From Candidatus Saccharibacteria bacterium UBA6575 (GTDB taxonomy: Bacteria; Patescibacteriota; Saccharimonadia; Saccharimonadales; Saccharimonadaceae), in NCBI GenBank assembly GCA_002434005.1, contig DJJF01000033.1, positions 1 to 37,290 on the forward strand: a stretch of 37,290 bases of DNA, given 5' to 3'. Each line of letters opens with the position of its first letter. Position 1 is the first letter of the stretch. The notes beneath the pieces are model-generated. The model saw only the letters and a program-made list of their open reading frames with translations, searched no databases and was not told where the DNA came from. Below, piece after piece: positions 15,499-21,586 of the stretch. The position numbers and the translations under genes were made by a program.

Positions 15499-15951
15499 AT
15501 GCCTGAAACGATATTTGATAAGATTGTCCGCAACGAGATCCCGAGTTATAAAGTATGGGAAAACGATAAGTTTCTAGCTTTTCTGACACCGTTTCCAAAT
15601 ACACCGGGGCTTACTGTCGTTATTCCTAAAAAGAATCCTGGTGATTATATTTTCGATATTGATCCAGATCTTTATATGGACTTTCTCAAGGCTGTTAGAA
15701 CTGTCGCTAATCTTCTTGAAAGAGCCCTAGGAGTTAAACGTATCGCTCTAGTATTCGAAGGAACAGGAGTAGCGCATGTTCATGCTAAGTTATATCCGCT
15801 TTACGGCGAACTCGCCTCACAGACAAACGTTTGGAGCAAGGATACTGAGTTTATTGAAGAATATCGTGGCTGGATCACGACGTTAGAAGGTCCGCAAATG
15901 AGTGACGAACGCCTTGTTGAGATTCAAAAGAAAATTCAAAATGCCAGTTAG
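15499..15951 (+). CDS. Cassette gene 2: HIT-family protein
   Basis: This 150-residue protein is of the histidine-triad nucleotide hydrolase/transferase superfamily. The N-terminal IFDKIVRNEIPSYKVWEND and FLAFLTPFPNTPGLTVVIPK are typical of the HIT fold, and the triad region reads GVAHVHAKLYPL. The first two His of HxHxH are present, including the nucleophile position, but the third is Lys. The insert GELASQTNVWSKDTEF is at the C-terminal side where HIT proteins differ in substrate. It probably acts on a nucleotide conjugate in the cytoplasm; substrate unknown. It stands alone in its cassette between R1 and R2. Confidence 0.85.
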   Translation: MPETIFDKIVRNEIPSYKVWENDKFLAFLTPFPNTPGLTVVIPKKNPGDYIFDIDPDLYMDFLKAVRTVANLLERALGVKRIALVFEGTGVAHVHAKLYPLYGELASQTNVWSKDTEFIEEYRGWITTLEGPQMSDERLVEIQKKIQNAS

Positions 15952-15954
15952 TTT

Positions 15955-15984
15955 CCTGAAATACGTCCACTATCCCCAGCCAAG
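15955..15984 (+). repeat. Cassette repeat R2
   Basis: CCTGAAATACGTCCACTAT followed by core CCCCAGCCAAG. It differs from R1 at two arm positions. The right flank is ACGCTTACG instead of CATAAGC. Confidence 0.8.
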
Positions 15985-15995
15985 ACGCTTACGTT

Positions 15996-16020
15996 AATTA
16001 CTACCTTTTGGAAAGTAATT
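15996..16020 (+). terminator. Hairpin behind R2 (weak terminator)
   Basis: A 7-pair stem (AATTACT with AGTAATT) with an 11-base loop. It has no clean T-run and abuts the next promoter; it is at the same place as the terminators behind R0, R1 and R3. Confidence 0.4.
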
Positions 16021-16029
16021 TGCTATAGT
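16021..16029 (+). promoter_or_regulatory. Extended -10 promoter of cassette gene 3 (leaderless)
   Basis: TGC-TATAGT ends 6 bases before the ATG at 16036. Confidence 0.6.
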
Positions 16030-16035
16030 ACATTT

Positions 16036-16269
16036 ATGAATAAATTTCTTGCATTCACAGCTATTTGTATATTTATCGTCATTGAAGTAATGCTTTTGCT
16101 GCCTATGTATCTTGGTATAACAGCCATAGTATTTCTTGAATTTAATTCATTTAGCATGAATCCAACAGGGGTTCAGCTTAATCCAGTTATTTGGACAATC
16201 CAGCTCATAGTTTTTATCGCGCTTGGCTTCGCTATCATCCGTCTAAGAAAATACCTGTCAAAAGCCTAA
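16036..16269 (+). CDS. Cassette gene 3: small two-helix membrane protein
   Basis: The product has 77 residues: two hydrophobic helices (about 3-33 and 52-70) joined by a polar stretch (FNSFSMNPTGVQLNP), ending in a basic tail (RLRKYLSKA) that should be cytoplasmic. Family not recognised. Size and shape match holin-like or immunity-type small membrane proteins, but nothing specific supports either. The leaderless promoter argues that it is a real gene. About 50 bases without a visible feature lie between its stop and R3. Confidence 0.6.
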   Translation: MNKFLAFTAICIFIVIEVMLLLPMYLGITAIVFLEFNSFSMNPTGVQLNPVIWTIQLIVFIALGFAIIRLRKYLSKA

Positions 16270-16319
16270 GTACTTACTTATACGATTTTGCTGATTTCAC
16301 CGGAGCTATATTTGTTCTG

Positions 16320-16349
16320 CTCGAAACACGCCCACTATCCCCAGCCAAG
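16320..16349 (+). repeat. Cassette repeat R3
   Basis: CTCGAAACACGCCCACTAT followed by core CCCCAGCCAAG. The right flank ATGCTTATG is close to the reverse complement of the CATAAGC that flanks R0 and R1. Confidence 0.8.
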
Positions 16350-16363
16350 ATGCTTATGTTTAA

Positions 16364-16389
16364 AGACTTCTTCGGAAGTCTATTTGTTT
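16364..16389 (+). terminator. UUCG-loop hairpin terminator behind R3
   Basis: A perfect stem AGACTTC/GAAGTCT closed by a TTCG tetraloop is followed by ATTTGTTT. Confidence 0.7.
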
Positions 16390-16415
16390 ATACTTGTCTT
16401 AGGTATTGGAGTATT

Positions 16416-16421
16416 TATAAT
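16416..16421 (+). promoter_or_regulatory. -10 box of cassette gene 4 (leaderless)
   Basis: TATAAT ends 6 bases before the ATG at 16428. The ATG at 16420, overlapping this box, is in another frame. Confidence 0.55.
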
Positions 16422-16427
16422 GAGTTT

Positions 16428-16790
16428 ATGCAATACGAGCCTGGCAATCCCACGAAGTTAATTCTTGATCACTCAGATGAATTCCAGGCTGTGGGATGGG
16501 CTGCTTCCGAAGTACGTAGGATTAACCCAGACGATCCAGAAGTACAAAGCGCTTACGAATCTGCTCTAGACGCATCACTGATATGCCATTCTGACAGTGA
16601 AAGTTTAACATTGCGAGGTAAAAAAGCAGATACTTTGCTATCTGTCATAAAACAATGGGTTGAAGCAGGACCCCCGGAAGAGGGCGACCCTGTAACGTAT
16701 CCGGCTCGACAAAAAAGTTATAGAACAGCTTGTGCAATTGTCGCGAGAACAGTAGAGCCAACTTCAGACTCTACGCAGATTTCCTCCTGA
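16428..16790 (+). CDS. Cassette gene 4: unknown protein (120 residues)
   Basis: I do not recognise this soluble, acidic, probably helical protein. The frame is open much farther upstream (to 16191), but that stretch would run through repeat R3, the terminator and gene 3, so the start is set at the ATG at 16428 (MQYEPGNPTK) by the leaderless promoter. Helical segments include SDEFQAVGWAASEVRRI and a Lys-rich stretch near LRGKKADTLLSVIKQW; the Cys in ACAIVARTV is near the end. Its TGA stop overlaps repeat R4 in the same way that gene 1 ends in R1. Confidence 0.6.
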   Translation: MQYEPGNPTKLILDHSDEFQAVGWAASEVRRINPDDPEVQSAYESALDASLICHSDSESLTLRGKKADTLLSVIKQWVEAGPPEEGDPVTYPARQKSYRTACAIVARTVEPTSDSTQISS

Positions 16791-16806
16791 AACACACCCA
16801 CTATCC
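16786..16806 (+). repeat. Cassette repeat R4 (arm only, core lost)
   Basis: CCTGAAACACACCCACTATCC matches the arm of R1-R3, but the following bases are TTAAATG, so CCAGCCAAG is missing. This looks like a decayed or deletion-altered junction. Confidence 0.65.
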
Positions 16807-16814
16807 TTAAATGA

Positions 16815-16851
16815 AATAGAGCCTGCACCGCGAGGGGGCATAGGCTCTATT
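16815..16851 (-). terminator. Hairpin terminator of cassette gene 5 (works on either strand)
   Basis: A perfect 10-pair stem (AATAGAGCCT with AGGCTCTATT) with a 17-base GC-rich loop, immediately behind the stop of the minus-strand gene. Confidence 0.6.
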
Positions 16852-16853
16852 CC

Positions 16854-17234
16854 TCATCGGTGCAGGCTTCGCATGCCCAACTCAATTCGTGAGACTTCGA
16901 CAAGTCGCGATCGGTCAGTGACGACTTTGAAGCCCAGCGCACCTTGCTCCGTCATATCGTACTCGACGGGAGCGTAGGCATAGTGGCAATGGACATATGA
17001 CTCCAGGTTGTACACCTCGCGGAGCCACTTGAGGAGATCCTCGTCGGTCATGATGCCGAGACCCTTCTTGACGATCGCAACTTCTTCCGAACTCATCAGG
17101 AGGGTGTTTGTGGCGGCCGATGTTCTATCGTAACCAGCCCATGCCTTCCTCTCGTACCACTTCGGACCAAAGCGTGAAACACAGGCTTCCACCAGTGCTC
17201 TCGTCACCTCTTCAGCAAGCTCGTTCTGTGACAT
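16854..17234 (-). CDS. Cassette gene 5: orphan protein of unknown function (126 residues)
   Basis: I do not recognise this protein. The ATG at 17234 (MSQNELAEEVTRALVEACV) follows an AGGAA ribosome site; the longer frame to 17348 would cover the promoter. The product is soluble and mixed alpha/beta, with helices at both ends and aromatic residues in YVHCHYAYAPVEYDM. It is the only gene of the array on the minus strand, is more GC-rich than genes 1-4, and has a -35/-10 promoter with a leader of about 80 bases plus a terminator. In that style it matches the orphan at 6442-6834, which suggests similar transferred units. Confidence 0.6.
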   Translation of the reverse strand: MSQNELAEEVTRALVEACVSRFGPKWYERKAWAGYDRTSAATNTLLMSSEEVAIVKKGLGIMTDEDLLKWLREVYNLESYVHCHYAYAPVEYDMTEQGALGFKVVTDRSRLVEVSRIELGMRSLHR

Positions 17235-17319
17235 GTACAATTCCTGTTCTGTGAGTGAGTGGGAGCTGCTAAGACAGAATGTCATGGAAGTACTAGATCC
17301 ACTTATAAGGAATTTAAGT

Positions 17320-17348
17320 ATTATGACAAATAAGTCAACATATGTCAA
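17320..17348 (-). promoter_or_regulatory. Sigma70-type promoter of cassette gene 5, with possible operator
   Basis: Read on the minus strand, TTGACA (17343-17348) and CATAAT (17320-17325) are exactly 17 bases apart. The spacer holds a second TTGAC and TTGAC/GTCA half-sites, so a repressor could bind here. Confidence 0.6.
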
Positions 17349-17396
17349 CCATTTGTGATTCTACTGACTCGGCTCAGGATGATTGCAGATTGACAA

Positions 17397-17421
17397 GAAT
17401 ACATCCACTACCCCAGCCAAG
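17397..17421 (+). repeat. Cassette repeat R5 (distal end of the array)
   Basis: GAATACATCCACTA followed by core CCCCAGCCAAG. It lacks one T of the arm. No further copy was found behind it, so this is the likely far junction. Confidence 0.7.
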
Positions 17422-17452
17422 CGCACGTATATAAAATCCAGGTCTAAGCACC

Positions 17453-18085
17453 TTAAATGTAATTTCTCCCAAAGACACGAGGCCTCAGCAAAAAGAGCCG
17501 GACAAAAACAATATGCATATGAAGTGTCGCAACTCCTATGAGCAAAGCCAGTACATAGAACAACACGCCTGTGAAGCTAAAGTTGCCGAGGTGACTCAAG
17601 CCTGTGTCAATAAGGCTATTGAGAAGCGGCGCAATCCAGTTAACGGCAATCGCAATAAACAGAGCCCAGCCAATCAGTGTTGCACTTCGCACCCAGAGTT
17701 GGGTGAATATTTCGAAAAGAGCCGAGGATTGTGATGCGTCTTCGCTACTCTGGATAAAACTCATAACACCCTTGCCAATATGACTAAACGTCTTTATTAG
17801 CGTAAACACGGCGACGCCGATGAATAACCCAAACATTATTAGGAATATGTAGTATCCTGTCGTACTTGAGAAAAACTTTGTAATCCATTCAATTGCCGAA
17901 TCCGTTCCTGACCATGCCTGAGCGGTTAATATTTGTGAACCAAATACGGACTGATATACAAGTTGATTGTCGCTTGCAGATAACCAACTCGCGAAGGCGA
18001 TCCATGCAATGCTCAGCACGAAGGTTGCTACTACGCTAAGCGGAGAGGGTGTGATCAGGATTCTAAATAAATGTAATTGCTGCAT
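17453..18085 (-). CDS. Integral membrane protein of unknown function
   Basis: The protein has 210 residues. The ATG at 18085 (MQQLHLFRILITP) is chosen because a TGC-TATATA box lies 11 bases before it. About four to five hydrophobic helices are seen (VVATFVLSIAWIAFASW; YYIFLIMFGLFIGVAVF; LIGWALFIAIAVNWI; LFYVLALLIGVATLHM), with a polar segment of about 60 residues after the first helix. The C terminus is basic (LRPRVFGRNYI). Family not recognised. It sits just outside the last cassette repeat and is divergent from the exported-protein operon. Confidence 0.65.
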   Translation of the reverse strand: MQQLHLFRILITPSPLSVVATFVLSIAWIAFASWLSASDNQLVYQSVFGSQILTAQAWSGTDSAIEWITKFFSSTTGYYIFLIMFGLFIGVAVFTLIKTFSHIGKGVMSFIQSSEDASQSSALFEIFTQLWVRSATLIGWALFIAIAVNWIAPLLNSLIDTGLSHLGNFSFTGVLFYVLALLIGVATLHMHIVFVRLFLLRPRVFGRNYI

Positions 18086-18096
18086 TGCTACATACT

Positions 18097-18105
18097 TATA
18101 TAGCA
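18097..18105 (-). promoter_or_regulatory. Extended -10 promoter of the membrane protein gene
   Basis: TGC-TATATA on the minus strand ends 11 bases before the ATG at 18085; the leader would be about 4 bases. Confidence 0.45.
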
Positions 18106-18207
18106 TAAAATAACACATTAAACATAAAAGGTATTGACAACGATTTTTTTTCGAGGAAACTATATACATAAGAGTCACAATGACAACATTCAAAAAAGGG
18201 GATAGGT

Positions 18208-19824
18208 GTGTCAGTAACGTTTAACTCTATTACATATAGTCAAGCTATACGAGTGCTTGCGGTAGGCATACTTCTCGTAGCTATGAGCATTGCGCCGTTG
18301 CTGCTGCTTCAGCAGCGAGCGAGCGCAGCAGCCTGCGGGGCACCGACTGTTGACTACGGCAGCGCCACGTCGAGCGTTACAGTTCCAGGAGCTGCGACAT
18401 ACCGGGTTTGGACACGTATGCAAGTTCCGAACACAACCGACAATAGTTACCGTTTAGAAATTGACGGCAATACATGTATAACCGTTGGTGGCGCAGGTGT
18501 AGCAGCCGGCAGCTGGACATGGGTGTCTCATCAGGATGGGACTGTCACGTCAAAGATTGACGTTGCCTTAACCAGTGGTAGTCACAGCTTAAAGCTCATC
18601 GGGAATAAGCCAGGCGTCAAGGTAGATAGAATTGTCCTTACATCAGATCTTGCATGTGTGCCAACCGGATTTGGAGACAACTGTAACGTACCGCTGGACA
18701 CAACCGCTCCGACAGTAAAGCTCACTTCACCAGCAGCAAATGCCAGTATAAGTGGTTCGACGGTGAACATAGCAGCTACTGCAACAGATAATGTTGGCGT
18801 GAGTCGCGTCGAATTCTTTGTCGACGGTGTATCAGTTGGTATAGACACCAGCTCGCCATACTCAACAACTTGGGATAGCTCTAAAGTTGCAAACGGGGAT
18901 CATCAACTTTCCGTCAGAGGTTATGACACAGCTGGCAATACCAGCACAGACAGTATCGTTGTAAGAACAAGTAATGGAGACACACTGGCACCAACTGCAC
19001 CTTTGGGCCTTCTCGCTCAGGCTTTGGCATACAATAGCGTGCGCCTTACCTGGTCAGCTAGCAGTGATAATACAGCCGTGGCAGGATACCGGGTATTCCG
19101 AGACGGCGTGCCAGTAGCAACCACCAATAATGGAACTGTCTACGAGGATAGTGCGGTTAACGCGAGTACCTCGTATAGCTACAGAGTTGAAGCATTTGAC
19201 GCAGCCGGTAATCGCTCTGCATTATCTACCGCAACGACCGTAACTACACCGGGTGCTCCTGTCGCAGATACTCAGGCACCAAGCCAACCAAGTGGCTTAA
19301 CTGCAACTGCAGCGAGCCAGAGCCAAGTTAATCTTCGTTGGACAGCTAGCACCGATAATATCGGAGTCGTCAGGTACGACATTTTCCGAGGCACTGGTTC
19401 AAATGTTCAAAAGGTTGGCTCATCACCAGTCACAAGCTATGGAGATACCGGATTAGCCGCGGGAACATCGTACACCTACCAAATCGTGGCGATTGACGCT
19501 GCCGGGAATGTGAGCAGTAGAAGCAATGGCACAACGGTCTCGACATTGGCCGCTCAGCCGCCAGCAGATCATGGTCACGCAGTAAAGGGAACGGTGAAAA
19601 ATCGTTCTGGTAACAGACTTTCGAAGGTTAAGATTTATCTCAGCAAGGGCGACGGAGTAACTCAGATTGTTCAAACCAATAAGCATGGAAATTACGCAGC
19701 ATACGACTTACTAGACGGCGTCTACTCATTGTCTGCTCAGAAGCGAGGCTACACTACGCTCCAATCAACACTCAAGATGAGCGGCTCAGACCGAGTTCGA
19801 AACATCACTTTGAGCAGGAGGTAG
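18208..19824 (+). CDS. Exported multidomain surface protein (CBM-like, Ig-like, two FN3, carboxypeptidase-regulatory-like)
   Basis: The protein has 538 residues from a GTG start behind AAAGGGGATAGG. A signal peptide or N-terminal anchor is seen (VLAVGILLVAMSIAPLLLL, then ASAA-A). Domains in order: a CBM6-like beta domain (about 45-150), an Ig-like domain with TAPTVKLTSPAANASISGS and ATDNVGVSRVEFFVDG (about 170-255), two fibronectin type III domains (about 263-350 and 358-450, each opening with 'APTAP' or 'APSQP' and holding a GYRVFRDG or YDIFRG motif), and a C-terminal carboxypeptidase-regulatory-like fold (GHAVKGTVKNRSGNRL...). No sortase signal is present, so attachment would be by the N-terminal helix. 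It probably binds surface glycans. It leads an operon with the cupredoxin-like and beta-helix proteins. Confidence 0.8.
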   Translation: MSVTFNSITYSQAIRVLAVGILLVAMSIAPLLLLQQRASAAACGAPTVDYGSATSSVTVPGAATYRVWTRMQVPNTTDNSYRLEIDGNTCITVGGAGVAAGSWTWVSHQDGTVTSKIDVALTSGSHSLKLIGNKPGVKVDRIVLTSDLACVPTGFGDNCNVPLDTTAPTVKLTSPAANASISGSTVNIAATATDNVGVSRVEFFVDGVSVGIDTSSPYSTTWDSSKVANGDHQLSVRGYDTAGNTSTDSIVVRTSNGDTLAPTAPLGLLAQALAYNSVRLTWSASSDNTAVAGYRVFRDGVPVATTNNGTVYEDSAVNASTSYSYRVEAFDAAGNRSALSTATTVTTPGAPVADTQAPSQPSGLTATAASQSQVNLRWTASTDNIGVVRYDIFRGTGSNVQKVGSSPVTSYGDTGLAAGTSYTYQIVAIDAAGNVSSRSNGTTVSTLAAQPPADHGHAVKGTVKNRSGNRLSKVKIYLSKGDGVTQIVQTNKHGNYAAYDLLDGVYSLSAQKRGYTTLQSTLKMSGSDRVRNITLSRR

Positions 19825-19833
19825 GATAACACT

Positions 19834-20295
19834 ATGGAACAACACGAAACTACGGAGAACAACACGACCATGTTTGGATCGAAAATAAGCACAAAGAATC
19901 GCAAGCAGCGTCTTGTCATAGCCCTCGCCGTACTCATTGTGACTGTCGCAGTTGTGATAGCAGCCGTCGCATTTCTAACAAACGGATTTAATTCCGACAC
20001 TGCTCAATCGGTTGAACAGATCGATAGCGAAGTAGCTATCGTCGAAATTACAAGTGACGGTCTTAAGCCCGCAGCCATACGTGTCAAAGCAGGCCAGCAG
20101 GTGAAGTTCATTAATCAAGACAGTAGTCAGCACCGTATCATGGCGGACCCAGACAGTTTGGAAGGATTTGATAGCGAGAGCCAGCTTTCTACCGGTGATT
20201 CATACACATATGTCTTCGACACGCCTGGAACCTATTATTACTATGACAACGCAGCGCCCGAGTCGCTGACTGGATCTGTGGAGGTAAAGCAATAA
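19834..20295 (+). CDS. Membrane-anchored cupredoxin-fold protein, copper ligands apparently lost
   Basis: The protein has 153 residues: a basic N-terminal segment, one membrane helix (about 27-48), then a plastocyanin-like domain outside the cell. The fold marks are clear (VEITSDGLKPAAIRVKAGQ, VKFINQDSSQHRI and the C-terminal DTPGTYYYYDN...GSVEV). In true type 1 copper proteins the last part reads like GTYxYxCxxHxxMxG and supplies Cys, His and Met. Here it is GTYYYYDNAAPESLTG with none of them, and only the first His (SQHRI) is kept. It is therefore probably structural or binding. A GGAGG ribosome site stands before the ATG, 9 bases after the preceding gene; the stop shares a base with the next start (TAATG). 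Confidence 0.8.
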   Translation: MEQHETTENNTTMFGSKISTKNRKQRLVIALAVLIVTVAVVIAAVAFLTNGFNSDTAQSVEQIDSEVAIVEITSDGLKPAAIRVKAGQQVKFINQDSSQHRIMADPDSLEGFDSESQLSTGDSYTYVFDTPGTYYYYDNAAPESLTGSVEVKQ

Positions 20296-21383
20296 TGAAA
20301 AACTTCATGAAAGAAAATCGACTTCAGCTTACCATTGCAGCCGTTGTTGCTCTCGTAGTAATTGGTGGTGGCCTCGTGTGGTTAACGGTGAATGCTGCTG
20401 GTTTCTTCTCGGCAGTCGAGCCTGAATCAAGTGTACTCGCAACGAACGCTACCTCAGTCGACGACGCGACGGCATCTGGCGGCAAGGCGATCCAGTTCAA
20501 CGCTCCGGCAACGACAACACCAACTCCACCGACTACCGGTCCTTGTCCGAATGCACTTCACACTCCAGGCGGATCAGATGGCATGGGTGGCTGCTGGCCT
20601 GGCCTACATAACACAGGCGTTCCTGACGGAACCGTACTAACAGCCTACACGGGTTCATGTGTTATCCAAACCAACACGGTGATCGACAAAAAAGACGTTA
20701 ACCAACGCTGCACGGAACTTATTGTACGTAACGGTGCTAAGCTAACGGTCACCAACTCAAAAACACCTCGAATTGAATCTACAAGTGAAGGTAACCTCGG
20801 TAGTGTAGAGATAAGCTACTCCAATATCGATGCTCCTGGCTGGGTAGAAGGTGCGTTGTGGGGTTACAATCTATCAGCTGACTACGTAGAAATCACTGGT
20901 GGTCAACACAACTACCACTGTAATAACAACTGTAAGGTTACGAATTCGTACCTCCACAAGCAGCACAACCCGAACGGTGGATCGTACCACAACAACGCAT
21001 TCATATCCAATGGTGGTGAAAATATGAATATAACGCACAACTCACTGCACTGTGACGCGATTCTCAATTCTACCGACGGTGGATGCTCAGGCGACTTAAG
21101 TCTATTTGGTGACTTCGATCCTATCAAAAACGTGACCATAGATAAAAACCTTCTTATGGCAAATAATTCTTCAATCTCGTACTGCCTCTATGCAGGTACC
21201 CAGCCTGGCAAGCCGTATCCAAATGCCTCAGGCATCGTAGTTCGGGACAATGTATTCCAGCGCGGAGCTAACAAGCGCTGTGGTGTATACGGTCCAGTAT
21301 CATCCTTCCAGCCGTCCGCAGCAGGCAATATCTGGACGAATAATAAATGGGACGACGGAACAGTACTTAACTCGTCAATGTAA
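20295..21383 (+). CDS. Exported right-handed beta-helix protein
   Basis: The protein has 362 residues. One N-terminal helix (LTIAAVVALVVIGGGLVWL) anchors or exports it, followed by a Thr/Pro linker (TTTPTPPTTG). The remaining about 270 residues show repeated short beta units with Asn at turns (ISYSNIDAPGWVEG, YVEITGGQHNYHC, VTNSYLHKQHNPNG, MNITHNSLHCDA, VTIDKNLLMANN, IVVRDNVFQRGANK), typical of parallel beta-helix proteins such as polysaccharide lyases and adhesins. No catalytic set can be assigned. Several Cys pairs suggest disulfides outside the cell. Start and previous stop overlap by one base, so translation is coupled. A polysaccharide-binding or -cleaving role at the cell surface is inferred. 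Confidence 0.75.
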   Translation: MKNFMKENRLQLTIAAVVALVVIGGGLVWLTVNAAGFFSAVEPESSVLATNATSVDDATASGGKAIQFNAPATTTPTPPTTGPCPNALHTPGGSDGMGGCWPGLHNTGVPDGTVLTAYTGSCVIQTNTVIDKKDVNQRCTELIVRNGAKLTVTNSKTPRIESTSEGNLGSVEISYSNIDAPGWVEGALWGYNLSADYVEITGGQHNYHCNNNCKVTNSYLHKQHNPNGGSYHNNAFISNGGENMNITHNSLHCDAILNSTDGGCSGDLSLFGDFDPIKNVTIDKNLLMANNSSISYCLYAGTQPGKPYPNASGIVVRDNVFQRGANKRCGVYGPVSSFQPSAAGNIWTNNKWDDGTVLNSSM

Positions 21384-21416
21384 CCAACTGTTAAGTTAAT
21401 ACAGCAAGCAATATTC

Positions 21417-21451
21417 ATAGCCTCGCGTAAATTCACGTGAGGCTATATCTT
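21417..21451 (+). terminator. Terminator of the exported-protein operon
   Basis: An 8-pair stem (ATAGCCTC with GAGGCTAT) with a 14-base loop is followed by ATCTTT. Confidence 0.65.
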
Positions 21452-21489
21452 TGACTACATCTAAATTAATTACTCTGCACAAATGAAAT

Positions 21490-21515
21490 GGCCGGGAGCG
21501 ATGAAGCTCCCGGCC
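21490..21515 (-). terminator. Terminator of the secretion operon
   Basis: A perfect 10-pair stem (GGCCGGGAGC with GCTCCCGGCC) with a 6-base loop lies about 70 bases beyond the stop of the hydrolase gene. On the minus strand ATTTCATTT follows. Confidence 0.7.
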
Positions 21516-21586
21516 GTGGTATTCGTTTTGTACTGATCAAAACGAACAAAAATCGTGTGACGTAAACTCTGGATTGAGCCTACATC

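Noticed and set aside
16191..16427. Long N-terminal extension of cassette gene 4
   Set aside because: It would run through gene 3, repeat R3 and a UUCG terminator. A leaderless promoter sets the start at 16428.
14661..17421. CRISPR array or classical integron
   Set aside because: Units are 365-700 bases and hold ORFs, so not CRISPR. Repeats lack attC-like paired R/L boxes, and no IntI-like or Cas gene is present.
14661..17421. Prophage remnant at tRNA-Gln
   Set aside because: No phage structural, lysis or integrase gene is recognisable. Units are single genes with their own promoters.
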